From assembly GCF_900110885.1 (NCBI RefSeq), contig NZ_FOFJ01000017.1:24571-88570 (forward strand): a stretch of DNA of 64,000 nucleotides, in the 5' to 3' direction. Each line of letters opens with the position of its first letter. Position 1 is the stretch's first letter. The position numbers and the translations under genes are program-made. The DNA comes from Azotobacter beijerinckii. GTDB taxonomy: Bacteria; Pseudomonadota; Gammaproteobacteria; Pseudomonadales; Pseudomonadaceae. Shown here one piece after another: positions 54,733 to 64,000 of the stretch. The notes beneath the pieces are model-generated. The model made no database searches. It worked only from the letters and a program-made list of their open reading frames with translations, and was not told where the DNA came from.

Positions 54733-55689
54733 ATGGCCAACTTGCCTGTCGATTACCCCGCAGCCTTACAGCAGTCCACCTCGGCCTCCGGCGTTTCCTG
54801 GGGCGCCATACTGGCTGGCGCAGCGGGGGCAGCCGCACTGTCACTGATCCTGACGTTGCTGGGCGCGGGCCTCGGATTTTCGGTCGCGTCGCCATGGGCA
54901 GGCCGGGGCATGAGTGCTGAAGGAATAAGCGTCTCGACCATTATCTGGCTCGCGCTTACTCAGATTCTTGCTTCTGGGTTGGGCGGCTACATCGCCGGTC
55001 GTCTACGGGTGAGATGGGCGAACATGCACGGCGACGAGGTGTATTTTCGCGATACGGCGCATGGCTTCCTTGCCTGGGCAGTGGCCACACTGGTGACGGC
55101 CGCCCTGCTGGTCAGCACGGTGAGCCACATTGTGAGTAGCGGCGTACAAGCCGGCGCCACTGTTGCGTCGGGCGCCGCCACTGCGGCGACCCAGGCGGCC
55201 GGTAGCATCGCGCGTGACACTAGCAGCCAGGATTATGGCTATTTCGTCGATAGCCTGTTCCGCGGCGATCGCCCTGTCAGCGATGACGCCGCCGCTCATA
55301 CCGTGGTGGTGCGCATTTTTGCCAAAAGCTTGAGCAGCGGCGGGCAAATGACCGGCCAGGACCGCGCCTATCTGGCACAACTGATTTCCCAACGCACCGG
55401 CCTCAGCCAGGCAGAAGCCGAGCAACGGGTCGACCAGGTCTATGCACAAACCCGCCAAGCGGTGGAGGACGCCAAAGTCGCCGCGAAAAAAGCCGTCGAC
55501 ACCGCGACTACCATTGCCGCCTGGACCTCGCTCTGGATGTTCGTTGCGCTGCTATGCGGCGCCTTCTTCGCCAGCTTCGCCGCAACCTTCGGCGGGCGCC
55601 AACGGGATGCCGTGGTTTACCACGATGACCTGACGCGTCCCTCTGAAACGACCTATGTCGCTTCCACCACTCCACCCATTCGTAATTAG
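54733..55689 (+). CDS. Multi-pass membrane protein of a stress-type cluster
   Basis: 318 residues. Membrane segments near residues 22-45, 60-80, 112-135 and 275-300. The middle (VASGAATAATQAAGSIARD) is Ala/Gly-rich. The periplasmic or cytoplasmic loop holds QDRAYLAQLISQRTGLSQAEAEQRVDQVYAQ, a helical repeat-like stretch. Relatives sit next to PRC-barrel genes in pseudomonads and rhizobia, function unknown. I chose ATG 54733 (MANLPVDYPAAL), preceded by AAGGAA. Confidence 0.78.
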   Translation: MANLPVDYPAALQQSTSASGVSWGAILAGAAGAAALSLILTLLGAGLGFSVASPWAGRGMSAEGISVSTIIWLALTQILASGLGGYIAGRLRVRWANMHGDEVYFRDTAHGFLAWAVATLVTAALLVSTVSHIVSSGVQAGATVASGAATAATQAAGSIARDTSSQDYGYFVDSLFRGDRPVSDDAAAHTVVVRIFAKSLSSGGQMTGQDRAYLAQLISQRTGLSQAEAEQRVDQVYAQTRQAVEDAKVAAKKAVDTATTIAAWTSLWMFVALLCGAFFASFAATFGGRQRDAVVYHDDLTRPSETTYVASTTPPIRN

Positions 55690-55699
55690 GAGAACAACG

Positions 55700-55774
55700 A
55701 TGCGTTCGATACTGCTGTGGCTCCTCGGTGTTCCGATCCCGCTCATCATCCTGATCGCGTTGTTTTCGCACTGA
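55700..55774 (+). CDS. 24-residue single-helix membrane peptide
   Basis: The frame encodes MRSILLWLLGVPIPLIILIA followed by LFSH. It is one hydrophobic helix with a Pro kink (GVPIP). AGGAG lies 8 bases before the ATG, and the gene starts 10 bases after the membrane-protein stop, so it is probably co-transcribed with it. Small peptides of this form are widespread next to such stress genes. Function unknown. Confidence 0.7.
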   Translation: MRSILLWLLGVPIPLIILIALFSH

Positions 55775-55795
55775 ACACCTAGTGTCTGAACACAC

Positions 55796-55893
55796 CTAAA
55801 TATGCGGATAAAGGCTGCGTAGCTTGCCCCTTGCATCCCGGGTGGTGAACTGCCAGTTGATCTTGGTATCGAGCCGGATGATTCTGTAATGCT
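55796..55893 (-). pseudogene. 3' fragment of an IS630-type transposase
   Basis: The minus strand reads GMEHYRIIRLDTKINWQFTT and RDARGKLRSLYPHI then TAG. This is the C-terminal tail of IS630-type transposases (INWxFTTxDARxKLxxLYP). Nothing upstream continues the gene. Confidence 0.6.
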
Positions 55894-56339
55894 CCATGCC
55901 AACATTATGTATGACGCAGATTTATCTGTGTCATGGCACTCGTGCAACGTTAGCTGCCGTAAGCGGGTTATCGAGGATAACCTTGCTATTCTTCTGCAAG
56001 AACAAGCTTTGCGGCAGCAATTCTTAGATGGTGTGCGAAGGGAAGCACACCGCCAGGCCCTCCGGGAACTAACAGGAGAAGGACATGGACAACAAGACCC
56101 CACGTCAGCACATTTCCGAATGCTTACAAACTGCAAGGGAGGCCAAGGCAGCAGGGCAGCCCGGGCACCGCCAGCTCCAAGTCCACAGCGCGCTGTTCTG
56201 GAGAACGGCGAAACGGATACAGTAGCCGCAAGGGGGCACTGTGGGCGCCCTGCCAGGTAGAGACAGGGCAATCGCGCTACACCCCTTTTGCGTTGGACGA
56301 GGATTGCCGGTAGCGGATAAGACTTTTCCGAGCCTCATC
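55894..56339. other. Region of mixed insertion-sequence debris
   Basis: Apart from the small frame at 56085-56225, I see no intact gene. A plus-strand frame from 55889 contains VIEDNLAILLQEQALRQQFL and then DGVRREAHRQALREL, a helical stretch that may be the end of an unknown gene, but it has no start signal. The stretch 56240-56320 may be the left end of the ISAs1-type remnant that follows. Confidence 0.35.
56085..56225 (+). CDS. Small ORF, 46 aa, unknown
   Basis: The product starts MDNKTPRQHISECLQTAREA and ends ALFWRTAKRIQ. An excellent ribosome-binding site (AGGAGAAGG) lies 5 bases upstream. No membrane segment; mostly polar and helical. I do not recognise a family. It sits inside insertion-sequence debris, so it could be a passenger gene. 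Confidence 0.45.
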   Translation: MDNKTPRQHISECLQTAREAKAAGQPGHRQLQVHSALFWRTAKRIQ

Positions 56340-56420
56340 ATGCTGCCCAATCCCCAGCCCTACTTCGCCAAGCTCGTCGACCCGCGGCGCGAAACCCGCA
56401 ACAAGCGGCACGCCCTGCAC
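56340..56420 (+). pseudogene. 5' fragment of an ISAs1-type transposase
   Basis: The frame reads [20 protein letters not shown] and NKRHALH. ISAs1-family transposases begin with FFAxLxDPRR...xKxHxLxDIL. The homology stops at about 56420, where sequence of a Tn3-type transposase begins on the other strand, so the two fragments abut. Confidence 0.55.
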
Positions 56421-56650
56421 GCCACTTCCGACGACGACGGTGACTTGAGCTGGGAATGGATACATAGCGAGTTGCGCTCAACGTGCCAGTAGATCACGAC
56501 GCCGCGCCCGCCGTAGCGGACAAGTCACTGGGTGGTGAGGTTCTGGTCCCATGCGCCGAAGTGCTTGGAATCGGAGGCGCAGGCGGTCGTGCCGCTGCCC
56601 CAGATCGTCGGGTTGCGGGCACGCAGCGTGCCATCGGCGACGATATGGCC
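56420..56650 (-). pseudogene. Fragment of a Tn3-family transposase with internal stop
   Basis: The minus strand reads [38 protein letters not shown], then TGA (plus 56525-56527), then [20 protein letters not shown] and [14 protein letters not shown]. These are consecutive blocks of Tn3-type TnpA from its catalytic domain. The stop replaces a Trp codon. Both ends are truncated. Confidence 0.75.
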
Positions 56651-56754
56651 CTCTCCCCCCCGCTCTGCCGCCCCCTCCGCGCCTTCCGCGCCCCGTGCCG
56701 ATCACGGAGCCCCTCGCCTGCCGCCGAACCGCCCCGCCGGCAAATGGCGCCTAG

Positions 56755-57822
<1,068 letters not shown>

Positions 57823-57912
57823 CCTGCCGCGGACAGCCCCGCCGGGCGGGCCGGCCGCAGCGCCGCTGCCCCAGCGCGGGGTTCGCCCCTTCGCCTACCG
57901 GAGACACCTGCC

Positions 57913-58545
57913 ATGCATGCCCTGCGTCGGGTCTGGGACCGCTTCGAGGAAGGCTTCATCGCCTTCCTGCTGGCGGCCATGACCCTGGTGACGTTCGTCT
58001 ACGTCATGCTCAACAACCTCTACGCCTTCTTCTACGCGCTGGGCGACCGCTTCGCCTTCGCCAGCGACTTCTTCTACGCCCTCGGCGACCCGATCCTCGA
58101 GTGGGCCCAGGCGATGACCTGGAGCAACGCCCTGACCAAGGCGCTGTTCGCCTGGCTGATCTTCTTCGGCCTGTCCTACGGCGTGCGCACCGCCGGCCAC
58201 ATCGGCGTCGACGCGCTGGTCAAGCTGGCCAGCCGGCCGGTGCAGCGCCTCCTCGGCCTGATCGGCTGCGTCGCCTGCCTGGCCTATGCCGGCCTGCTCG
58301 GCGTGGCCAGCTTCGAGTGGGTCAAGACCCTGTTCGACGCCGCCATCGGCGCCGAGGACCTCGGCCACTTCGGCGTCCAGCAATGGCATATCGGCCTGAT
58401 CGTGCCGCTCGGCTTCGCGCTGGTGTTCGTCCGCTTCGCCGAGATCTTCGTGCGCATCCTGCGCAATGAGCAGACCGGCCTGGGCCTGGCCGACGAGGCC
58501 GCCGAGGTGGCCAAGCTGACCGACCACGAGGAACTGCGCAAATGA
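57913..58545 (+). CDS. dctQ: TRAP transporter small permease DctQ
   Basis: 210 residues with four membrane segments and the DctQ pattern (EGFIAFLLAAMTLVTFVYVMLNN, LFFGLSYGVRTAGHIGVDAL). It forms the membrane unit with DctM. The stop overlaps the dctM start by 4 bases. Confidence 0.93.
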   Translation: MHALRRVWDRFEEGFIAFLLAAMTLVTFVYVMLNNLYAFFYALGDRFAFASDFFYALGDPILEWAQAMTWSNALTKALFAWLIFFGLSYGVRTAGHIGVDALVKLASRPVQRLLGLIGCVACLAYAGLLGVASFEWVKTLFDAAIGAEDLGHFGVQQWHIGLIVPLGFALVFVRFAEIFVRILRNEQTGLGLADEAAEVAKLTDHEELRK

Positions 58546-59825
58546 CCATCCTGTTCCTGTTCCTCGCCCTGTTCGTGCTGATGTTCATCGGCGTGCCGAT
58601 CGCCATCGCCCTGGGCCTGTCCGGCTCGCTGACCATCATGCTGTTCAGCCCGGACTCGGTACGCTCGCTGGCGATCAAGCTGTTCGAGACCTCCGAGCAC
58701 TACACCCTGCTGGCGATTCCCTTCTTCCTGCTCGCCGGCGCCTTCATGACCACCGGCGGCGTGGCGCGCCGGCTGATCGACTTCGCCAACGCCTGCGTCG
58801 GGCACATCCGCGGCGGCCTGGCGATCGGCGCGGTGCTCGCCTGCATGCTGTTCGCCGCGCTGTCCGGCTCCTCGCCGGCCACGGTGGCGGCGGTCGGCTC
58901 GATCGCCATCGCCGGCATGGTCCGCTCGGGCTATCCGCAGGCGTTCGGCGCCGGGATCGTCTGCAACGCCGGCACCCTGGGCATCCTGATCCCGCCCTCG
59001 GTGGTGATGGTGGTCTACGCCGCCGCCACCGAAAGCTCGGTGGGCAAGCTGTTCATGGCCGGCGTGCTGCCGGGCATCCTGCTCGGCGTGGTGCTGATGG
59101 TGGCGATCTATATCGTCGCGGCGAAGAAGCACCTGCCGGCGCTGCCGCGGGCGACCTTCGCCGAGTGGCTTGCCGCCGCGCGCAAGGCGATCTGGGGCCT
59201 GCTGCTGATGGTGATCATCCTCGGCGGCATCTACTCGGGGATGTTCACCCCCACCGAGGCGGCGGCGGTGGCGGCGGTCTACGCGGCCTTCGTCGCGCTG
59301 TTCGTCTACAAGGACATGCGCCTGCGCGAGGCGCCCAAGGTGCTGCTGGAGTCGGGCAAGCTGTCGATCATGCTGATGTTCATCATCGCCAACGCCATGC
59401 TCTTCGCCCATGTGCTGACCACCGAGCAGATCCCGCAGACCATCACCGCCTGGGTGATGGACATGGGCCTGTCGCCCTGGGCCTTCCTGCTGGTGGTGAA
59501 TCTGGTGCTGCTGGTCGCCGGGGCCTTCATGGAGCCTTCGGCGATCATCCTGATCCTCGCGCCGATCCTCTTTCCCATCGCCGTGCAGCTGGGCATCGAC
59601 CCGATCCACCTGGGCATCGTCATGGTGGTGAACATGGAGATCGGCCTGATCACCCCGCCGGTGGGGCTGAACCTGTTCGTCACCTCGGCGGTGACCGGGA
59701 TGAGCGTCGGCCAGGTGATCCACGCCGCGATGCCCTGGCTGCTGCTGCTGCTCGGCTTCCTGCTGGTCATCACCTACGTCCCGGCGATCTCCCTGGCCCT
59801 GCCCGAGTGGCTGGGACTGAGCTGA
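58542..59825 (+). CDS. dctM: TRAP transporter large permease DctM
   Basis: 427 residues, about 12 membrane segments. Family blocks are FLFLALFVLMFIGVPIAIALG, HIRGGLAIGAVLACMLFAALSGSSPATVAAVG, GILIPPSVVMVVYA and FTPTEAAAVAAVYA. It drives sodium- or proton-coupled uptake of C4-dicarboxylates. A good terminator follows at 59861. Confidence 0.94.
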   Translation: MTILFLFLALFVLMFIGVPIAIALGLSGSLTIMLFSPDSVRSLAIKLFETSEHYTLLAIPFFLLAGAFMTTGGVARRLIDFANACVGHIRGGLAIGAVLACMLFAALSGSSPATVAAVGSIAIAGMVRSGYPQAFGAGIVCNAGTLGILIPPSVVMVVYAAATESSVGKLFMAGVLPGILLGVVLMVAIYIVAAKKHLPALPRATFAEWLAAARKAIWGLLLMVIILGGIYSGMFTPTEAAAVAAVYAAFVALFVYKDMRLREAPKVLLESGKLSIMLMFIIANAMLFAHVLTTEQIPQTITAWVMDMGLSPWAFLLVVNLVLLVAGAFMEPSAIILILAPILFPIAVQLGIDPIHLGIVMVVNMEIGLITPPVGLNLFVTSAVTGMSVGQVIHAAMPWLLLLLGFLLVITYVPAISLALPEWLGLS

Positions 59826-59860
59826 GACGGCGCTCGCTCCCGCACGCACGCATCCCTTTG

Positions 59861-59884
59861 CCCGGCCTCGCGCCGGGCTTTTTT
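59861..59884 (+). terminator. Intrinsic terminator of dctPQM
   Basis: CCCGGC (59861-59866) pairs with GCCGGG (59872-59877) around CTCGC; CTTTTTT follows. Confidence 0.87.
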
Positions 59885-59927
59885 CGGGCGAGGCGGACAG
59901 CCCGTCGCCGCATGCCCCCGCCGCACC

Positions 59928-60524
59928 TCAGCCGAGGTAATCCCGCGCCTGCAGATACTCGACGATCCCCAGCGCGATCTGCGCAGGCCCTTGGCGGTCC
60001 GTGAGGACATGGATTTCCGGACGGTCCGGGGCCTCGTAGGGCGAGTCGAGGCCGGTGAAGTTGTCGATCAGCCCGCGCCGCGCCTTTGCGTACAAGCCTT
60101 TCGGATCGCGCCGCTCGCACTCCTCCAGGGCCGTGTCGACGAAGATCTCGATGAACTCCCCGGCAGCGACCAGGCTTCTCGCCATTTCCCGGTCGCGCCG
60201 GAACGGGGAAATGAAGGCCGCCACCACGATCGTTCCGGCATCGACGAACAGCCGTGCCACCTCCGCCACCCGGCGAATGTTTTCCTCGCGATCGAGGTCC
60301 CTGAAACCAAGGTCTTGGTTCAATCCATGACGGACGTTGTCGCCGTCGAGCAGATAGGTGTGCGCCCCCCGCCGGAACAAGGCCTCCTCCAGGGCGTTGG
60401 CGATTGTCGACTTGCCCGCCGCACTCAGGCCGGTGAACCAGAGAATGCAGGGCTTTTGCCGTTTGATGCCGGCACGCTGCCTCTTGTCGACACGCGAAGT
60501 CTGCCAGGCCAGGTTTTCCATCAT
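59928..60524 (-). CDS. cysC: Adenylylsulfate (APS) kinase
   Basis: 198 residues. The P-loop is FTGLSAAGKSTIANAL. Other family blocks are LLDGDNVRHGLN, FISPFRRDREMAR, the DPKGLYAKARRG stretch and NFTGLDSPYEAP. It makes PAPS from APS and ATP. It stands alone, without cysDN, and is divergent from a sulfotransferase gene, which suggests supply of PAPS for sulfation rather than assimilation; that is inference. The ATG at 60524 is one of three adjacent possible starts. Confidence 0.94.
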   Translation of the reverse strand: MMENLAWQTSRVDKRQRAGIKRQKPCILWFTGLSAAGKSTIANALEEALFRRGAHTYLLDGDNVRHGLNQDLGFRDLDREENIRRVAEVARLFVDAGTIVVAAFISPFRRDREMARSLVAAGEFIEIFVDTALEECERRDPKGLYAKARRGLIDNFTGLDSPYEAPDRPEIHVLTDRQGPAQIALGIVEYLQARDYLG

Positions 60525-60818
60525 CGACACACGAACCGCCTGAATTATCTCGAATGAACTTATTTGTTACGCCTGCCGTCTGAAAAGTTCACCCGCGTTT
60601 ACCCAAAGCCGGCCGAAGCCTTACAAAACTTTACAAACACCTGGCGCACACTTGCGCAATATGCCGTCCGGGCGGAGCGGTCATGAAAGCCCGGCGCAGA
60701 GCGGGAAGAAAGCTCCCGAAAACCGCATGAACACGGGCCGGGCGCTCTTGTTCGCCGCGCGACGGCGCCCCTTCGCTCCCGTCTCCCGGCAACCCGTCAA
60801 TCAATCGCGAGGCACCCC

Positions 60819-61541
60819 ATGGATTTCCTGAGAAGATTCTTCTGGCGCAGTATGGACCGGCGACAGCAGGATTATTTATTGGGGCAGTTGCCGGTCGTCG
60901 AGCGCGAGGCGTTCAAGAAAACCCTGTTCAAGAAAGTTCTCGAAGTTCCCCAACCGTTCGAACAACACCAGTGCCTCTTCATCCATGTCCCCAAGTGCGC
61001 CGGCAAGAGCCTGTGCGCCTCGCTGTTCGGCGACTGGGAACCCGGCCATCTTCCCTTGCGCTGGTATGCGCAACTCTTTCCGGAGTTCTACGCCCGCGCC
61101 TTCAAGTTCGCCATCGTGCGCGACCCGCTGGACAGGGCGTATTCGGCATACCGCTATCTGCTCGGCAACCGCCAGCTCCGACAGGATCAGGCGGCCCGCC
61201 GAATGCTCGAGCGTTATGGCAGTTTCGATAGCTTCGTCGAAGCCTGGCTCTGCCCGGAAAACCTGCAGCGGCAGATCCATTTCGCCCCCCAGTGGCAATT
61301 CCTCGCCGACGATCTCGGCCGACTCGGCGTCGATTTCGTCGGCCGCTACGAAAACCTCGCCGGCGACTTCGCCCGGATCTGCGACAGGCTGAAGATCAAG
61401 GTCGACCTGGCCCATATCAACCGGTCGTCCGGCGGCATCGCAGAGACCCGCGGCACCATCGCCCGGGCGACCCGGGAAAGAATCCACGAGGTCTACCGGC
61501 GCGACTACCAACTGTTCGGCTATATCCCCCGACTCGATTGA
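60819..61541 (+). CDS. PAPS-dependent sulfotransferase (carbohydrate type)
   Basis: 240 residues. The PAPS 5'-phosphosulfate loop is CLFIHVPKCAGKSLCASLFG, and the 3'-phosphate site is FAIVRDPLDRAYSAYRYL. These are the motifs of family 2 Golgi-type and bacterial sulfotransferases that modify glycans. No signal peptide. The product could be a sulfated surface polysaccharide or Nod-like signal; the acceptor is unknown. It is divergent from cysC across ~300 bases. Confidence 0.86.
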   Translation: MDFLRRFFWRSMDRRQQDYLLGQLPVVEREAFKKTLFKKVLEVPQPFEQHQCLFIHVPKCAGKSLCASLFGDWEPGHLPLRWYAQLFPEFYARAFKFAIVRDPLDRAYSAYRYLLGNRQLRQDQAARRMLERYGSFDSFVEAWLCPENLQRQIHFAPQWQFLADDLGRLGVDFVGRYENLAGDFARICDRLKIKVDLAHINRSSGGIAETRGTIARATRERIHEVYRRDYQLFGYIPRLD

Positions 61542-61570
61542 CGGAGAAGCGCCGCCCGCGGCGGCAGCCG

Positions 61571-62472
61571 TCATTCCTTCTCGAAGAGCTGCGCGGCGAT
61601 CCGGCGCAGCCAGCGGTTGGCGCCGTCCTCGTGGAAGCGCGCATGCCAGTGCTGCCGGACCATCACCGCCGGCAGCGCCACCGGGCATTCCAGGGCCTTG
61701 CTCAGGCCGGACCAAGCGAGCGTCTGGCCGATCTGCCACGGCACGATGGCGATCAGGTCGGAGGCGGCGACCAGCGCGTTCAGGCCGAGACAACTCGGCA
61801 CCCGCAGCACCACGTTGCGCCGCACGTCCTGCCGAGCCAGCGCGTTGTCCAGCTCGGCGATGATCGAACCGGGCTGGACGATGCCGATGTGCGCCTCGCC
61901 CTCGAAGTCCGCCAGGCTCAGGCGCTCGCCGATGCGCGGATGCCGGGCGCTCACCAGGCAGATGAAGCCCTGGCTGTACAGGGCCTGCTGGTAGATGCCG
62001 GTGTTCAGCTCCGGCGTGTAGCTGATCGCCAGGTCGACCTCGGCCATCTCCAGGCGCTGGGCGATGTCCCGGCCGATCGGGACCGCCTCGACCTGCGCCA
62101 GCGGCGCCTCCCGGCGCAGCCGCGCGAGGAGGCGCGGCAGGATGGAGATGTGGCTGGCGTCGGTCATGGCGATGCGGAAGGTGCGGCGCACCGTGGCCGG
62201 GTCGAACTGCACGCCCGGCTCGTCGAGGCGACGCAGGCTGTCCAGCGCCTGGCGGACGATGCCGATCAGCGCGTCGGCCTTGGGGGTCGGCAGCATGCCC
62301 TGGGCGGTGCGCACGAACAGCACCGGCGCAGCTCCCGCAGCCAGATGCTGACCGTCGGCTGCGCCAGCCCGAGGCGCTCGGCGGCGCGGCTGACGCTGCG
62401 GGTGCGGTAGACCTCCTCGAACAGCAGCAGCTGCTTGGTATCGATCGGCAGGCTCGGCTCGATCATGAGCAT
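61571..62472 (-). pseudogene. LysR-family regulator gene with a frameshift
   Basis: The first ~50 codons (from ATG 62472 or 62466) encode the helix-turn-helix YRTRSVSRAAERLGLAQPTVSIWLREL. The rest of a LysR protein (VLFVRTAQGMLPTPKADALIG... to HWHARFHEDGANRWLRRIAAQL) continues in another frame. The shift lies near 62325-62335, and a few residues between LREL and VLFVRT are missing, so a small deletion is likely. The gene is inactive or the sequence has an error. It is divergent from the EamA gene, its likely target. Confidence 0.75.
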
Positions 62473-62690
62473 TATTGCCGTATGCAATGGAGATGATTCC
62501 GATCCTTGCATGGACGATAGCCAGCCACAAGCCGTAAGGTTCCCACGCCGCACCGACGACCCTCGCACGCAGCGAGGCAGAGCGCCGCAGACCCGCCAAG
62601 GTCGAGATCCCCGACCCGCGCGGCGAGCCGGGTACGGAAGTCGAGCAGATCCTCACGTTCATTCCTGACCCGCACCGGCCCGAGAACAGC

Positions 62691-63596
62691 ATGCACAACG
62701 CAGAGCACAACAGCGAACGCCCCCTGCTGGGGATCGGCCAGATCGTCCTGGCCACGGCCCTGTTCGCCGGGCACGACACGCTGTCCAAGCACCTCGGCGG
62801 GATCTACCCGGTGGTGATGGTGGTCTGGGCCCGCTACGCGGTGCACAGCCTGCTGATGCTCGGCCTGTTCGCCCCGCGCCACGGCCGGGCACTGCTGCGC
62901 AGCCGGCGTCCGGGCCTGCAACTGGCGCGGGCGCTGTGCCTGCTCGGCAGCAGCCTGCTGTTCACCGCCGGGCTGCGCTTCATCCCGCTGGCGGAAGCCA
63001 CCGCGGTCAACTTCCTCGCCCCGCTGCTGGTCGCCGCGCTCTCCGCGCCGCTGCTCGGCGAACGGGTCACCCCGGCCCAGTGGCTGGCGGTCGGGGTCAG
63101 CTTCGTCGGCATCCTGTGCATCGTCCGCCCCGGCAGCGAACTGTTCGACCCGGCGATCCTGCTGACGATGGGGTCGGCCTGCTGCTTCGCCGGCTACCAC
63201 CTGATCACCCGCAAGCTCAGCGGCATCGACGACGCGCGCACCAGCAACTGCCTCACCGGCCTGCTCAACTGCCTGGCCCTGAGCGCCCTGCTGCCGTTTT
63301 TCTGGACCACGCCCCGGCTCGAACACGCACTGCTGGCGCTGGGCATGGGCAGCTTCGCGATGCTCGGCCACCTGCTGCTCACCCATGCCTACCGGCATGC
63401 CGCGCCGACCCTGCTGGCGCCGTTCAGCTATGCGCAGATCGTCTTCGCCGGACTGGTCGGCTACCTGCTGTTCGGCAATCTCCCCGACGCCTTCGCCCAG
63501 CTCGGCATGGCGCTGATCTGCGCCAGCGGCCTGGCCATGGCCCATCTGCAGCGCCTCGCCCCGCCCGCCCCCCGACTGCGCGAGCGCACCACCTGA
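62691..63596 (+). CDS. EamA/DMT-family transporter
   Basis: 301 residues, ten membrane segments in two EamA repeats. The first repeat has HDTLSKHLGGIYPVVMVVWARYAVHSLL and LRFIPLAEATAVNFLAPLLVAALSAPLLGERV. The second has YRHAAPTLLAPFSYAQIVFAGLVGYLLFGNLPD. Members export amino acids or metabolites. It is divergent from the broken LysR gene across ~220 bases. Confidence 0.9.
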   Translation: MHNAEHNSERPLLGIGQIVLATALFAGHDTLSKHLGGIYPVVMVVWARYAVHSLLMLGLFAPRHGRALLRSRRPGLQLARALCLLGSSLLFTAGLRFIPLAEATAVNFLAPLLVAALSAPLLGERVTPAQWLAVGVSFVGILCIVRPGSELFDPAILLTMGSACCFAGYHLITRKLSGIDDARTSNCLTGLLNCLALSALLPFFWTTPRLEHALLALGMGSFAMLGHLLLTHAYRHAAPTLLAPFSYAQIVFAGLVGYLLFGNLPDAFAQLGMALICASGLAMAHLQRLAPPAPRLRERTT

Positions 63597-63990
63597 AAAC
63601 CGCCCCCTCGGCGCCGGCGCGTGCGCCTGCACGCGACGACCGGGACGGACGAATCGAACGATCGCGCGGGTGAAACCCACCCGGCGCTGGAGCCGGCCGC
63701 CGTGCCGATCGGCCCGGCCACCACCCGCCTCCCGCGGCAGAAGGGCCTGGGCATCCCGCCCCGCCTCGTCCTGGGCGATTGTTTCATTACGGTACACAGA
63801 CATTGCGCAAACAGTCGATTTATTGCGGACAGTTACCGTAATAACCTGTATCCAGCTTCCGAAAAAAGCCGCGAAACATTCGAACCACAGGGTTCAAGCA
63901 AACGCCCCGACATGTTTCGCCGTGCCTTCAGCCTCATCTCGGTTGTTCCGACTGAAGACTTGTAAAGTTTGCACAGTTAGGACATTCAAC
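63597..63990. promoter_or_regulatory. Control region upstream of the last gene
   Basis: About 390 bases, AT-richer from 63780. TTACGGTA (63787-63794) and TACCGTAA (63834-63841) are exact inverted copies 39 bases apart, a possible operator pair. I see no gene; a plus-strand open frame here has no family features. Confidence 0.4.
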
Positions 63991-64000
63991 ATGAAACGCT
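63991..64000 (+). CDS. Start of a gene cut by the window end
   Basis: ATGAAACGCT after AGGACATTCAAC at the window's edge. MKR is a common start of an exported protein. Nothing more can be said. Confidence 0.4.

Noticed and set aside
60642..60655. TGGCGCACACTTGC, a possible sigma54 promoter before the sulfotransferase gene
   Set aside because: Only 9 bases separate GG and GC, while sigma54 needs 10.

Overview
The window is GC-rich DNA from a gammaproteobacterium of the Pseudomonadaceae, probably Pseudomonas or Azotobacter. The genus is an inference. The case rests on phasin and DUF3141 (polyhydroxyalkanoate) genes, three DUF2790 small exported proteins, Pseudomonas-type DctBD/DctPQM, REP-like palindromes, and an FdoGHI formate dehydrogenase in an fdhD-GHI-fdhE-moaA operon. 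No rRNA, tRNA or CRISPR array was recognised.

Layout. 1-10 kb: the end of a metallophosphoesterase gene, a sugar permease plus glucokinase behind three similar LacI-type palindromes, malate:quinone oxidoreductase, an exported HAD hydrolase, a second metallophosphoesterase, and a membrane-anchored tyrosine phosphatase with a four-repeat membrane protein. 10.3-16.9 kb: a probable defence locus. A WYL-family repressor is divergent from a minus-strand operon encoding a small membrane coiled-coil protein, a membrane-anchored Mrr-type endonuclease, a 1287-residue methyltransferase/PLD/SF2 helicase/S24-like/DUF3427 fusion, and a decayed HNH endonuclease. A perfect inverted repeat lies between the two divergent starts. 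17.4-19 kb: an IS605-type element with divergent tnpA and tnpB. 19-26 kb: a periplasmic binding protein, then a LysR-controlled aromatic-acid efflux operon (outer-membrane factor, FUSC pump, DUF1656, HlyD). 26-29 kb: a diverged tandem duplication that copied the 3' end of the hlyD gene together with a DUF2790 gene.

29-41 kb: a nucleoside deoxyribosyltransferase, phasin and DUF3141 PHA-related protein, then the formate dehydrogenase operon. Its catalytic subunit has cysteine where related enzymes use selenocysteine. 41-46 kb: a Tat-exported sulfonate-type binding protein, a ketopantoate-reductase-like enzyme, an LLM flavin monooxygenase, a small channel-like protein and a LysR regulator. 46-49 kb: the DctB/DctD two-component system. 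Its likely target, the TRAP transporter dctPQM, lies at 56.8-59.8 kb. Between them are a glycine-zipper protein, an AroE-like dehydrogenase, a ROK regulator divergent from a FucP-type permease, and a PRC-barrel/membrane-protein cluster set among fragments of a resolvase, an IS630, an ISAs1 and a Tn3 transposase. 59.9-64 kb: APS kinase divergent from a PAPS-type sulfotransferase, a frameshifted LysR gene, an EamA exporter, and the start of one more gene.

The main candidate for an undescribed system is the locus at 10.3-16.9 kb. Each part belongs to a recognisable family, but the architecture of the large protein and this gene set under a WYL regulator are ones I cannot match to a named defence system from sequence alone.
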